Of a stretch of DNA of 54,345 nt, positions 16,165 through 24,779 are shown piece by piece. The position numbers were made by a program, and so were the translations under genes. The notes beneath the pieces are model-generated. The model saw nothing but the letters and a program-made list of their open reading frames with translations, had not been told where the DNA came from and did not search any database. Each line of letters begins with the position of its first letter. Position 1 is the stretch's first letter. The stretch is from OLB11 sp041392835 (GTDB lineage: Bacteria; Bacteroidota; Bacteroidia; Chitinophagales; Chitinophagaceae), in assembly GCA_041392835.1 (NCBI GenBank), contig JAWKLF010000011.1:1-54345 (forward strand), in the 5' to 3' direction.

Positions 16165-17256
16165 ATGTCAAAAGTTACTTTTCAAAAAAACACTACCCCA
16201 TTTTATAGTCAATTAAAAAAAGAGGTGGATGCCTATTTTAAAGAAAAAAATTTGCAAAAAACAGGCAACTGGAAATTGTTTTCTAAGAGTTTGATTTTGA
16301 TACCGCTTGCTATCCTTACTTTTTTTAGCTTACTTTATTTTCACGACAGTATGCCTTGGTGGTTATCTATTCTTTTGTGTGCAGAACTTGGTCTTACCTT
16401 GGCTTCTATAGGGTTCAATGTAATGCATGATGCCTGCCATGGCAGCTACTCCCAAAAACAATGGGTAAATGATTTATTGGGCTATTCCTTAAATGCTATG
16501 GGAGGCAATTCATTTATTTGGAAACAAAAACACAATATTATTCACCATACTTATACTAATGTAGATGGCATAGATGATGATATAGCTAAGAGCCCATTGA
16601 TGCGACAATGTCATACTCAAAAATGGGTGCCAGCACATCGTTATCAACATTTTTATGTTTTTGGTGTTTATGCTATTTCTTCATTTGCTTGGATTTTTTT
16701 GATGGATTTTCAAAAATATTTAAATCGTAGTATTTACAGAACTAAGATGTGGGAAGTAGATGCTAAAGAAAAATTTGTATTTTGGTTTAGCAAAATATAC
16801 TATGTATTAGTATTTGTATTATTGCCAATATATATGGTTGGTCTCAAATTGTGGGCTATCGGGTTTTCTATTATGCATATAGCCATGGGCTTAACGCTTG
16901 CTTTGGTATTTCAGTTGGCACACGTGGTAGAGGGTGCTCATTTTGAAGAGGCCTATGATGATAAAAATATAGAAAATGATTGGGCTATACATCAAGTTGT
17001 AACAACTGCTAATTTTGCACCAAAAAATCACTTAGTAAGATGGTTTGTAGGGGGCTTAAACTATCAAATAGAACACCATTTATTTCCTAAAATTAGCCAT
17101 GTACACTATCCGGCTATAAGCAAAATTGTTAAACGTATATGCTCTGAATACAATATCAAATACAACGAATTTAAAACAACTCGAGGTGCAATTATCTCTC
17201 ATTTAAAAATGATGAAAGAATTTGGAAACACACCACCTCAGCAATTAACACACTAA
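16165..17256 (+). CDS. Membrane fatty-acid desaturase
   Basis: 363 residues from ATG at 16165 (MSKVTFQ). A longer frame with TTG at 16141 starts inside the likely promoter. It introduces a double bond into a fatty acyl chain with a di-iron centre. The three histidine boxes are present: HDACHGSY (~92-99), HNIIHHTYT (~127-135) and QIEHHLFP (~306-313). Four or more hydrophobic segments lie between them. The QIEHH form of the third box, with Q in place of the first H, is typical of front-end or acyl-lipid desaturases. No cytochrome b5 domain is fused. The gene stands alone, divergent from parE. Confidence 0.9.
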   Translation: MSKVTFQKNTTPFYSQLKKEVDAYFKEKNLQKTGNWKLFSKSLILIPLAILTFFSLLYFHDSMPWWLSILLCAELGLTLASIGFNVMHDACHGSYSQKQWVNDLLGYSLNAMGGNSFIWKQKHNIIHHTYTNVDGIDDDIAKSPLMRQCHTQKWVPAHRYQHFYVFGVYAISSFAWIFLMDFQKYLNRSIYRTKMWEVDAKEKFVFWFSKIYYVLVFVLLPIYMVGLKLWAIGFSIMHIAMGLTLALVFQLAHVVEGAHFEEAYDDKNIENDWAIHQVVTTANFAPKNHLVRWFVGGLNYQIEHHLFPKISHVHYPAISKIVKRICSEYNIKYNEFKTTRGAIISHLKMMKEFGNTPPQQLTH

Positions 17257-17328
17257 GTTTATTTTATAAAATTTTTACTTTTAAATATCATTGAAGTCCA
17301 AATGATATTCAAAAAAAAATAATTGCGC

Positions 17329-18477
17329 ATGTATAAAACACTTATTACTTTAGTATTCATGCTATTTTGCTTTCAAATGCAAGCTCAGATTGATGCACAA
17401 AGCATTACAAAAGAATTGAATTTTTGTATTCAACAATTTTCAACAGACAATAAAGCTTTACTAAATATATCCAACAAATCTGGAACTATAGAACAAGCTG
17501 TGCATGACAAAACACTCCGTTACCCTGTTTCGGAAGTACATGATATAACTGTTGAAAAATCGAAACTTGGCTATACGGTTACATGTACTTGCTTAGAAAA
17601 ATTTAACTGCTTTACTTTGTTAAATAAAGATATGAGCTCTTCATCTTTTTCTACCTATGCTTACTCCTTTGACAATTTAGAAAGCGCCAACACCTTTGCA
17701 AAAGGTTTATATGCCCTTGCTAAAAATTTTAATGAGGATTTTGAACCCATTGTAAGCTATGCCAAAAATGAAGAAGGCAATGAGGTTTTTTTAGTAAAAA
17801 AAGAAAACCAAAACCAAGAAACGAAACCATTGCCAAAACAAGAAAAAAACTTTTTAGCTATTGAAACTGGCGAAACAGAAAGCAATGAAAGACCGCAACA
17901 TAAATCTCAACGTTCTAAAGCAGAAAGAGAAGAAGAAGAAGACAATGATATACAAGAAGAATCTACACCAAGACCTACACGAACAAAAAAGGAAAAAGAA
18001 ACTGAAAATGAAATGGTCGATGATAGAAATAGCAATGAAGATGCCATGAGTGATGATATAGCTTGTAAACGAATAATGAGTTTAGCAGAAGCAGGAAAAA
18101 GCCAATTCAAATCTATAGAAGGGAAGGAAACAAATGCTGAAAAAAAGATAAATGAAAGTACTTTGAAACTGAAAGGAGCTCGAAAAAATTATTTGTCTAT
18201 GAACAAAGGAAAAAGAATTTTTATAGCTGAATATAAACTAATAAAAGATTATGAATTAGCCTTAGAAGCTTGCGACGCCTTGCAAGGCGAAATAGAAGAA
18301 TGCCTTGGATCAGAATGGGAGTTTGAGGACAGATCTAATAATGACGAATATTTGAATCTTGATTATACAGCACGAGATGTAGAATATAGTCATGCCACTA
18401 TATCTGCATATCCTAAATTTCATATAATGCTTCTACATGACGGAAAAAATTATGTAGTTTTCTTACGGGTACAATAA
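17329..18477 (+). CDS. Secreted protein of unknown function with acidic low-complexity middle
   Basis: 382 residues from ATG at 17329; a TTG two codons earlier is also possible. A signal peptide (TLITLVFMLFCF, cut near MQAQ) leads a folded part with CTCLEKFNC at ~88-96. A highly charged stretch, rich in Glu, Lys and Arg, runs from ~165 to 245. The last ~140 residues look folded again (ACKRIMSLAEAGK ... FLRVQ). I do not recognise the family. Four cysteines near the middle of the first domain and at ~245 could form disulfides in the periplasm. It is followed convergently by lpxC/fabZ after 10 bases. Confidence 0.7.
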   Translation: MYKTLITLVFMLFCFQMQAQIDAQSITKELNFCIQQFSTDNKALLNISNKSGTIEQAVHDKTLRYPVSEVHDITVEKSKLGYTVTCTCLEKFNCFTLLNKDMSSSSFSTYAYSFDNLESANTFAKGLYALAKNFNEDFEPIVSYAKNEEGNEVFLVKKENQNQETKPLPKQEKNFLAIETGETESNERPQHKSQRSKAEREEEEDNDIQEESTPRPTRTKKEKETENEMVDDRNSNEDAMSDDIACKRIMSLAEAGKSQFKSIEGKETNAEKKINESTLKLKGARKNYLSMNKGKRIFIAEYKLIKDYELALEACDALQGEIEECLGSEWEFEDRSNNDEYLNLDYTARDVEYSHATISAYPKFHIMLLHDGKNYVVFLRVQ

Positions 18478-18487
18478 GTATCGATTA

Positions 18488-19903
18488 CTACTCACAAGGT
18501 ACTATTTGTGCCATTAAATCGGCCTCGCAAACTAATTTATTTCCTACATAAGCGGTTCCTTTCATTTCACAGATTCCTCTTCTAATAGGACGAGTCAAAT
18601 CCATTTTTAAAATCAATGTATCTCCAGGTACTACTTTTTGTTTAAACTTAGCATTATCAATTTTAAGAAAATAAGTATCAAATTTCTTTTGAGCCCCCCC
18701 TTGATTATTTAATACCATTACACCACCACATTGAGCCAAAGCTTCTAATTGTAAAACACCTGGGAAAACGGGGTTTTCTGGAAAATGCCCAGTAAACATA
18801 GGTTCATTCATAGTAACATTTTTGATACCTACTATATGATTATCGCTAAGCTCAATAATTTTATCTATCAATAAAAAGGGATACCTGTGTGGAAGCAATT
18901 TTGATATATAATTGATATCATAAATTGAAGGTTCGTTTGGATCATACACTGGAACATCCAAATTGCTTTTATTTTTTTTGATGTATTCCTTAATTTTTTT
19001 GGCAAATTCAATATTGGTTTTATGACCAGGTCTATATGCTATTATATTGGCTTTTATAGGATAACCTATCAAAGCCAAATCGCCAATAATATCCAACAAT
19101 TTATGTCGAGCGGGTTCATTTGAATGATGTAATGTAAGATTGTTAAGTATACCTTCTTTTACTACTTCAATTTTGGGCTTATTAAATATTTTAGCTATAT
19201 TATCTAATTCTGATTTATCAAGTTCTCTATCTACAACCACTATTGCATTATCCAAATCGCCCCCTTTAATTAAATTATTTTTATGGAGTTCCTCTACTTC
19301 ATGCAGAAAACAAAATGTTCGGCTATTTGCAATTTCTTTTTTAAATGATTTTAAGTTTTTTAAATAAGCATGCTGTGTTCCAAGTACATTTGAATTAAAG
19401 TCTATCATCGTAGTAACTTTAAATTCAGTACTAGGCGTTGCCACCATTTCTACATTCTTTTCATCATCAGTCATTGAAATATTTTTATCAATAGAAAAGT
19501 ATATTTTTTTGGCATCTTGTTCTACAACACCTACTTTTTCTATATGCTCTACAAAACTTGCACAACTACCATCCATGATAGGAATTTCTTCATTATCTAC
19601 TGCTATAAGTGCATTATCTACACCCATGCCTACTAAAGCAGCTAAAATGTGTTCTATGGTGGCTACTTTAGCGCCATTTTGCATTATGGTAGTACCTCTT
19701 GAAGTATCTACAACGTAATCTACATCGGCTTTAATAATTGGGCTATCTGGCAAATCTACCCGCTGGAATTTAAAGCCAAAACCTGCATTTGCTGGCTGCA
19801 CTTTCATATTGGTAATCTTGCCTGAATGCAATCCGACCCCTTTTACTTCAAATGAATCTCCTAATGTTTTTTGAAAAGTATCTTGCTGTATCATTTTACT
19901 CAT
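18488..19903 (-). CDS. lpxC/fabZ: Bifunctional LpxC/FabZ: UDP-3-O-acyl-GlcNAc deacetylase and 3-hydroxyacyl-ACP dehydratase
   Basis: 471 residues, a fusion common in Bacteroidota. The LpxC part (~1-315) commits UDP-3-O-acyl-GlcNAc to lipid A: GVGLHSGK, TIEHILAALVGMGVDNA with a zinc His, IPIMDGSCASF, and HKLLDIIGDLALIG with the other zinc ligands. The FabZ part (~325-471) dehydrates 3-hydroxyacyl-ACP: LLPHRYPFLLIDKI with the catalytic His, GHFPENPVFPGVLQLEALAQ with the catalytic Glu. It is 13 bases after lpxD in the same operon. The start at 19903 has a second Met three codons in. The usual following lpxA is missing here. Confidence 0.95.
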   Translation of the reverse strand: MSKMIQQDTFQKTLGDSFEVKGVGLHSGKITNMKVQPANAGFGFKFQRVDLPDSPIIKADVDYVVDTSRGTTIMQNGAKVATIEHILAALVGMGVDNALIAVDNEEIPIMDGSCASFVEHIEKVGVVEQDAKKIYFSIDKNISMTDDEKNVEMVATPSTEFKVTTMIDFNSNVLGTQHAYLKNLKSFKKEIANSRTFCFLHEVEELHKNNLIKGGDLDNAIVVVDRELDKSELDNIAKIFNKPKIEVVKEGILNNLTLHHSNEPARHKLLDIIGDLALIGYPIKANIIAYRPGHKTNIEFAKKIKEYIKKNKSNLDVPVYDPNEPSIYDINYISKLLPHRYPFLLIDKIIELSDNHIVGIKNVTMNEPMFTGHFPENPVFPGVLQLEALAQCGGVMVLNNQGGAQKKFDTYFLKIDNAKFKQKVVPGDTLILKMDLTRPIRRGICEMKGTAYVGNKLVCEADLMAQIVPCE

Positions 19904-19916
19904 GTTTATAATTTGA

Positions 19917-20963
19917 CTACTTAACTAAATTTTTTAATTGTTCAATTTCGTTTTTTAAACGAGTTAATTCCTTTTGCATTTCAGGAAGCTGTCTAAAAAT
20001 TATTTGGCTTTTTATAGTTGACTTATAATCATATGCAGGAGAGCCTGTCAAAGATGTATTTTTTGTTTTTATGTCTTTTGCCACTCCACTTTGTGCATTG
20101 ATTTTAGTGCCATCAGCTATTTTAATATGTCCTACTATACCCACTTGTCCACCCACCATTACATGCTGCCCTATAACTGTACTACCCGAAATTCCAGCTT
20201 GTGCTGCAATTACAGTATGCGATCCGATATCTACATTATGAGCTATTTGTATCAGGTTGTCTAATTTTACACCTTCTCTAATATATGTAGTACCAAAAGT
20301 TGCTCTGTCTATAGTACAGTTTGCACCTATTTCTACATTTTTTTCTATGTGTACATTTCCTATTTGAGGAATTTTCTTATACGCTCCTTTTTCCAATGCA
20401 AAGCCAAAGCCATCACTTCCGATTACGGTTCCTGCATGTATGATGACATGCTCGTCTATAATACTATTGGATAACACCTTTACTCCGGAATTTAATATTA
20501 CACCTTTAGCAATCTTTACATTTTTGCCTATATAACAAAAAGGATGAATCTGCACTTGTTCTGCAATAGTGGCCCCTTCGGCAACATATACAAAAGGTGC
20601 TATATACGCAGTATCGTGTATAGAAGCTTTTGGGTGTATATGAGCTTGCTTATCTATACCAACCAATGTTTGTTGCGCCATCACTGCCTGATAAGTTTGT
20701 AGCAAGGTTGCAAAAGCAGCATAAGCATCTTGCACACGAATGATGGTGGGTGATATTGCTTTTTTTAATTCATAATCTTTATTTAAAAGTATTACTGATG
20801 CTTGGCATTCATAAAGCTCATTTTCGTATTTTGGGTTGGCAAAAAAACATAAATCCCCTTTCTTTCCATCTTCTAATTTTGCAATGGATCTTACACTTGT
20901 ATGTTCATCTCCTTCAATTGTTCCTTGCAATAATGTAGCAATTTGTTGTGCTGTAAATTTCAT
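19917..20963 (-). CDS. lpxD: UDP-3-O-(3-hydroxyacyl)glucosamine N-acyltransferase
   Basis: 348 residues. It adds the second hydroxyacyl chain in lipid A synthesis. The N-terminal uridine-binding domain (FTAQQIATLLQGTIEGD ... KKGDLCFFANPKYE) is followed by a left-handed beta-helix of hexapeptide repeats (~105-300) with catalytic-type GIAHNVDIG variant QIAHNVDIG and GSDGFGFA. A short coiled coil (EMQKELTRLKNEIEQLKNL) ends the protein and supports trimers. It starts 9 bases after the HD hydrolase stop and precedes lpxC/fabZ by 13 bases. Confidence 0.95.
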   Translation of the reverse strand: MKFTAQQIATLLQGTIEGDEHTSVRSIAKLEDGKKGDLCFFANPKYENELYECQASVILLNKDYELKKAISPTIIRVQDAYAAFATLLQTYQAVMAQQTLVGIDKQAHIHPKASIHDTAYIAPFVYVAEGATIAEQVQIHPFCYIGKNVKIAKGVILNSGVKVLSNSIIDEHVIIHAGTVIGSDGFGFALEKGAYKKIPQIGNVHIEKNVEIGANCTIDRATFGTTYIREGVKLDNLIQIAHNVDIGSHTVIAAQAGISGSTVIGQHVMVGGQVGIVGHIKIADGTKINAQSGVAKDIKTKNTSLTGSPAYDYKSTIKSQIIFRQLPEMQKELTRLKNEIEQLKNLVK

Positions 20964-20972
20964 ATATACTTT

Positions 20973-22172
20973 TTAGGAAAAACCTTCAATTGAACAAATG
21001 TAATATTTTTTTGTCGGGTTCAAAACAGTATCCACCAGTAATGAATTTTCGATAGTTGAAATATCCTTTACTTCTTGTCCTTTGGTAAAAATTAATATTT
21101 TTTGATTCATTTCATTATAAGTTTCGTTTGAAGTAGATGCACGAGTAAGAAAATAATCTATTTCTGATTCAGATATTATTGCATTTTTTAATATTTCTTT
21201 TTTCTTTATCTCATAGACTTTTTCTACTTCCGACTCATGAATAAATTGAGTTTTAAACAACCTCCTTTCTACCAGTCTTTTGCATAGGTTTGAAAGAATA
21301 AAATCTTCATGATTTTGCCATACCTTAATAGAAGATATAATATCAGTATCATCTAATTTTAAAAAAGTTTCTAAATAATCCTGTTGTGAAATAGATTGCG
21401 ATTGCAAAAAAATTTGAAGAGCAGGCGTTGCAAACAAATTCTTAGATGAAGCAATAGCCTTGGCTCTTTTTAAAATTTGTGTAAGCATATTTTCGGAGCT
21501 AATAACTGTTTTATGCAAATACACTTGCCAATACATAAGCCTTCGAGCTATAAGAAACTTTTCTATAGAATGTATACCTTTTTCTTCAACGACCAATTGA
21601 TTATTAACTACATTGAGCATTTTAATAATGCGCGCATAGCCCACCACCCCTTCTGATACGCCAGTAAAAAAACTATCTCGAGCCAAATAATCCAATCGGT
21701 CCATATCTAATTGGCTACTCACTAACTCACAAAGAAATTTCTTTTTATATTTTTTTTGAAAAATCAATAAGGTCATATCTAAAGCTCCCTTAAACTCATT
21801 ATTCAAAAGTTGCATGATTTGTAGCGACAGCTCTTCATGATGTGTATTTAATAAACTCAATTCTAAAGCATGCGAAAATGGTCCATGACCAATATCGTGC
21901 AGCAAAATGGCTAATTGGGTAGCTTCTTTTTCTTCGGGCGTAATATCTACGCCTTTTTGAATTAGTTCTTGCAAAGCAAGAGATAACAAATGATAAGCAC
22001 CCAAACTATGGTGCAAGCGTGTATGTACGGCACCAGGATAAACTAAATAAGCCAAAGCCATTTGCTTAATTCTTCTTAAACGTTGAAAATATGGATGAGA
22101 AATGATTTGATAAATCAAAGGGTTATCAACGGTAATAAACCCATGTACGGGGTCATTAATAATCTTACGCAA
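20973..22172 (-). CDS. HD-domain phosphohydrolase (dGTPase/SAMHD-like)
   Basis: 399 residues from TTG at 22172, where the conserved RKIINDPVHGFI begins. A 19-codon longer frame reaches 22229 (also TTG), but a -7 box lies inside it. The HD domain has RRIKQMALAYLVYPGAVHTR, then SLGAYHL, and the metal motif H-D-I-G-H-G-P-F-SH at ~90, then LDMDRLDYLARDSF. Relatives hydrolyse (deoxy)nucleotides or act on other phosphate substrates; the true substrate is unknown. It leads the lpxD-lpxC/fabZ operon. Confidence 0.85.
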   Translation of the reverse strand: MRKIINDPVHGFITVDNPLIYQIISHPYFQRLRRIKQMALAYLVYPGAVHTRLHHSLGAYHLLSLALQELIQKGVDITPEEKEATQLAILLHDIGHGPFSHALELSLLNTHHEELSLQIMQLLNNEFKGALDMTLLIFQKKYKKKFLCELVSSQLDMDRLDYLARDSFFTGVSEGVVGYARIIKMLNVVNNQLVVEEKGIHSIEKFLIARRLMYWQVYLHKTVISSENMLTQILKRAKAIASSKNLFATPALQIFLQSQSISQQDYLETFLKLDDTDIISSIKVWQNHEDFILSNLCKRLVERRLFKTQFIHESEVEKVYEIKKKEILKNAIISESEIDYFLTRASTSNETYNEMNQKILIFTKGQEVKDISTIENSLLVDTVLNPTKKYYICSIEGFS

Positions 22173-22195
22173 TGGTAAATAATTTAGGTAATTGC

Positions 22196-22229
22196 CAAAA
22201 ATAGCTTTATTAAGATAAAAAGAATGCAA
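22196..22229 (-). promoter_or_regulatory. Promoter of the HD hydrolase-lpxD-lpxC/fabZ operon
   Basis: On the minus strand TATTTTTG (22203 down to 22196) fits the -7 consensus, with TTG at 22229-22227 about 23 bases upstream as a possible -33. The box lies 23 bases before the TTG start at 22172. It supports the shorter HD protein. Confidence 0.45.
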
Positions 22230-22288
22230 TATTCATGCTAAAAAATGCTACAAAAAAAGGGGAAATAACATAAATATTAAGAAAAATA

Positions 22289-22319
22289 TTTGCAGAACAA
22301 GAGAATTGCCTTACTTTTG
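22289..22319 (+). promoter_or_regulatory. Promoter of the rplKAJL operon
   Basis: TTTG at 22289-22292 and TACTTTTG at 22312-22319 are 19 bases apart, a near-perfect Bacteroidota -33/-7 promoter. Transcription would start near 22325, giving a leader of about 90 bases before rplK. Confidence 0.75.
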
Positions 22320-22321
22320 CG

Positions 22322-22387
22322 CTCCCGTTTAGTTCTTTTCAATACAAAAACATTTGAAAGAATTTGGGAGTACTGCATAAACAGTAC
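22322..22387 (+). promoter_or_regulatory. Structured leader of rplK, likely ribosomal-protein autoregulation site
   Basis: CTCCC (22322-22326) can pair with GGGAG (22366-22370), closing an inner stem of TTCTTTTCAA (22333-22342) with TTGAAAGAA (22354-22362). A second hairpin, GTACTG/CAGTAC (22370-22375 with 22382-22387), lies next to it and shares one base with the first. In other bacteria L1 binds the leader of the L11-L1 mRNA and represses it. The same use here is inference. Confidence 0.5.
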
Positions 22388-22413
22388 GTTTGAACCAATA
22401 AAAACAAAATAAA

Positions 22414-22857
22414 ATGGCAAAAGAAATTAGTGGCTATGTAAAGCTACAATGCAAAGGAGGCCAAGCAAATCCGTCTCCACCAATCGGTCCTGCGTTAGGT
22501 TCCAAAGGTATCAATATCATGGAATTCTGTAAGCAATTTAATGCTCGCACACAAGACAAACCAGGCAAAACATTACCTGTATTAATTACTGTATTTTCAG
22601 ACAAGAGTTTTGAATTTGTAATCAAAACCCCTCCAGCAGCAGTACAATTAATGGAATTAGCAAAAATCAAAAATGGCTCTAAAGAACCAAACCGAAATAA
22701 AGTAGGAAAAGTAACTTGGGCTCAAGTAGAAGAAATTGCTAAGGACAAAATGGCTGACCTAAACTGTTTTACTGTAGAAAGCGCTATGCGAATGGTAGCT
22801 GGTACAGCTCGAAGCATGGGTTTAACAGTGGACGGAACTGCTCCATGGGATAATTAA
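22414..22857 (+). CDS. rplK: 50S ribosomal protein L11
   Basis: 147 residues. It forms the GTPase-associated centre with L10/L12 on 23S rRNA. Typical marks are GGQANPSPPIGPALGSKGINIM with the proline-rich hinge, FNARTQDKPGKTLPV, KTPPAAVQLME and the C-terminal RNA-binding GTARSMGLTVDG. The N-terminus is normal. It follows a structured leader and opens the four-gene operon; 29 bases separate it from rplA. Confidence 0.98.
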   Translation: MAKEISGYVKLQCKGGQANPSPPIGPALGSKGINIMEFCKQFNARTQDKPGKTLPVLITVFSDKSFEFVIKTPPAAVQLMELAKIKNGSKEPNRNKVGKVTWAQVEEIAKDKMADLNCFTVESAMRMVAGTARSMGLTVDGTAPWDN

Positions 22858-22886
22858 TTTATTGTAAACATTCAAAGAAAACAGTA

Positions 22887-23579
22887 ATGAAACTCACTAA
22901 AAAAAGAAAAGTAGCTACTACGAAAGTAGATTCTACTAAAATATATAGCTTAGAAGAAGCTTCTCAACTTATGAAATCTATAAACTGCACAAAATTTGAC
23001 AGTTCTGTAGATTTACATATCCGCCTTGGCGTAGACCCTAAAAAAGCTGATCAAGCTATACGCGGTACCGTTACCCTACCTCATGGAACCGGTAAAACTA
23101 AACGTGTATTGGTACTTTGCACACCTGATAAAGAAGCTGAAGCAACAGCCGCTGGCGCAGACCATGTAGGACTTGATGAATATGTTGCAAAAATTGATAA
23201 AGGTTGGACAGATATAGACGTAATAATAGCTACACCCTCTGTGATGCCAAAAATTGGGCGTCTTGGTAAGGTATTAGGACCTCGAAACCTCATGCCTAAC
23301 CCTAAAACAGGTACAGTAACTAACGATGTTGGTGCTGCTGTAAATGAAGTAAAAGGTGGTAAAATCGCTTTTAAAGTAGATAAAACTGGAATTATTCATG
23401 CATCTATTGGAAGAGTGTCTTTTGAGCCAACTAAAATAAAAGAAAATAGTCAAGAACTTATCAATGCTATTGTTCGATTAAAACCATCAACAGCAAAAGG
23501 TACTTATGTAAAAAGCATAAGCATGGCTACTACCATGAGCCCTGGAGTTGTAGTTGACACAAAATCTGCTCAAAACTAA
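22887..23579 (+). CDS. rplA: 50S ribosomal protein L1
   Basis: 230 residues. It forms the L1 stalk at the tRNA exit site and in many bacteria represses its own operon. Marks: SVDLHIRLGVDPKKADQ, GTVTLPHGTGK, RVLVLCTPDKE, and the signature IATPSVMPKIGRLGKVLGPRNLMPNPK at ~114-140, then GIIHASIGRVSF. Length is normal. It lies 23 bases before rplJ. Confidence 0.98.
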   Translation: MKLTKKRKVATTKVDSTKIYSLEEASQLMKSINCTKFDSSVDLHIRLGVDPKKADQAIRGTVTLPHGTGKTKRVLVLCTPDKEAEATAAGADHVGLDEYVAKIDKGWTDIDVIIATPSVMPKIGRLGKVLGPRNLMPNPKTGTVTNDVGAAVNEVKGGKIAFKVDKTGIIHASIGRVSFEPTKIKENSQELINAIVRLKPSTAKGTYVKSISMATTMSPGVVVDTKSAQN

Positions 23580-23602
23580 TTGATAAATAAAAAAATTATA
23601 TC

Positions 23603-24118
23603 ATGACAACTGAACAAAAAAATCAAGCCATAGACATGTTGAAAGAGAAATTTTCTCAATACAACAATTTCTATGTAACCAATACAGAATCTTTAACCGT
23701 AGAGCAAATAAACAAACTACGCCGTCTTTGTTTTGACAAAAACATTGAAATGAAGGTAGCTAAAAATACCCTTATCGTAAAAGCATTACAACAATTAGAT
23801 GTAGAACGCTATAGTGGTATGATGGATGCATTTCATGGTGTAACGGCTCTTATGTTTAGCGAAACACCTAAAGAACCGGCATTATTAATAAGTGCTATTC
23901 GTGATGAATACAAAACAGATAAACCCCTTTTAAAAGCTGCATTAATTGGCGAAGATATATTCTTAGGCAATGAAAGTTTAGCTGCTCTTAAAAACATTAA
24001 AACTAAGAATGAACTTATTGGAGAAATTATTGGTTTATTATCCTCTCCAATTTCAAGGGTTATTTCTGCATTACAAAACAAACCCGAAGCTGCTGGTGAA
24101 ACAGCCGCTGCGGAATAA
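23603..24118 (+). CDS. rplJ: 50S ribosomal protein L10
   Basis: 171 residues. It anchors the L7/L12 dimers on the ribosome. Seen are the N-terminal rRNA-binding domain (FYVTNTESLTVEQINKLRR, MKVAKNTLIVKAL), the GVTALMF strand, and the C-terminal helix with ISRVISALQNKPEAAGE that holds L12. The 59 bases to rplL contain no obvious terminator. Confidence 0.97.
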   Translation: MTTEQKNQAIDMLKEKFSQYNNFYVTNTESLTVEQINKLRRLCFDKNIEMKVAKNTLIVKALQQLDVERYSGMMDAFHGVTALMFSETPKEPALLISAIRDEYKTDKPLLKAALIGEDIFLGNESLAALKNIKTKNELIGEIIGLLSSPISRVISALQNKPEAAGETAAAE

Positions 24119-24177
24119 ACAATTTGGCTTCCAAGTATCAAAATAAATTTTAACCACATTAAAAAAAAATAATTATC

Positions 24178-24549
24178 ATGGCAGATGTTAAAAACTTAGC
24201 TGAACAATTAGTAAGCTTAACAGTAAAAGAAGTACAAGAATTAGCTGATGTATTAAAAGCTGATTATGGCATTGAACCAGCAGCAGTTGCAGTAGCAGCA
24301 GGGCCTGCAGGCGGTGGCGCAGCAGCAGTAGAAGAAAAAACAGCTTTCACTGTAGTTCTTAAAAATGCAGGTGCAGCTAAATTAGGCGTTGTAAAAGTTG
24401 TAAAAGACCTTACTGGCCTTGGCTTAAAAGAAGCAAAAGACATGGTTGACGGTGCTCCTCAAAATGTTAAAGAGAACGTTGACAAAGCTACAGCTGAAGA
24501 TATAGCAGCTAAATTAAAAGACGCAGGTGCAGAAGTAGAAATTATCTAA
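24178..24549 (+). CDS. rplL: 50S ribosomal protein L7/L12
   Basis: 123 residues. The N-terminal dimer helices (VKNLAEQLVSLTVKEVQELA) are joined by an Ala/Gly hinge (AVAAGPAGGGAAAVEE) to the factor-binding C-terminal domain (KTAFTVVLKNAG, KVVKDLTGLGLKEAKDMV). It is the last gene of the operon; a terminator follows, and rpoB is not next as it is in most bacteria. Confidence 0.98.
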   Translation: MADVKNLAEQLVSLTVKEVQELADVLKADYGIEPAAVAVAAGPAGGGAAAVEEKTAFTVVLKNAGAAKLGVVKVVKDLTGLGLKEAKDMVDGAPQNVKENVDKATAEDIAAKLKDAGAEVEII

Positions 24550-24577
24550 TTTTTCTTCTTAACTATAAACGTAAGCT

Positions 24578-24616
24578 TTAAAGCCATATCAAACGCAAGT
24601 TTGGTGTGGCTTTTTT
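24578..24616 (+). terminator. Terminator of the rplKAJL operon
   Basis: GCCATATCAAAC (24583-24594) pairs with GTTTGGTGTGGC (24599-24610) using two G-U pairs, with loop GCAA, then six T. It lies 34 bases after the rplL stop. The following ~160 bases up to 24779 hold no gene; only a loose GAGTAAT/ATTACTC inverted repeat at 24717-24744 is seen. Confidence 0.88.
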
Positions 24617-24779
24617 CGTTTGTTTTAGTTTATGCATTTGTATTCGCAAATAACATGAAGGTATATGAATTGTGACACCTCACATTCAAGAAGATTTTAC
24701 CCATTACAAGGACATTGAGTAATGAGTTATGCACTATATTACTCCTTTTATAAGTTTCTATTATACAACTTGAATTTAT

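Noticed and set aside
24717..24744. GAGTAAT ... ATTACTC inverted repeat in the gap after rplL
   Set aside because: Seven-base arms with a 14-base loop and no T run; could be chance in AT-rich DNA. Too weak to call a terminator or operator.
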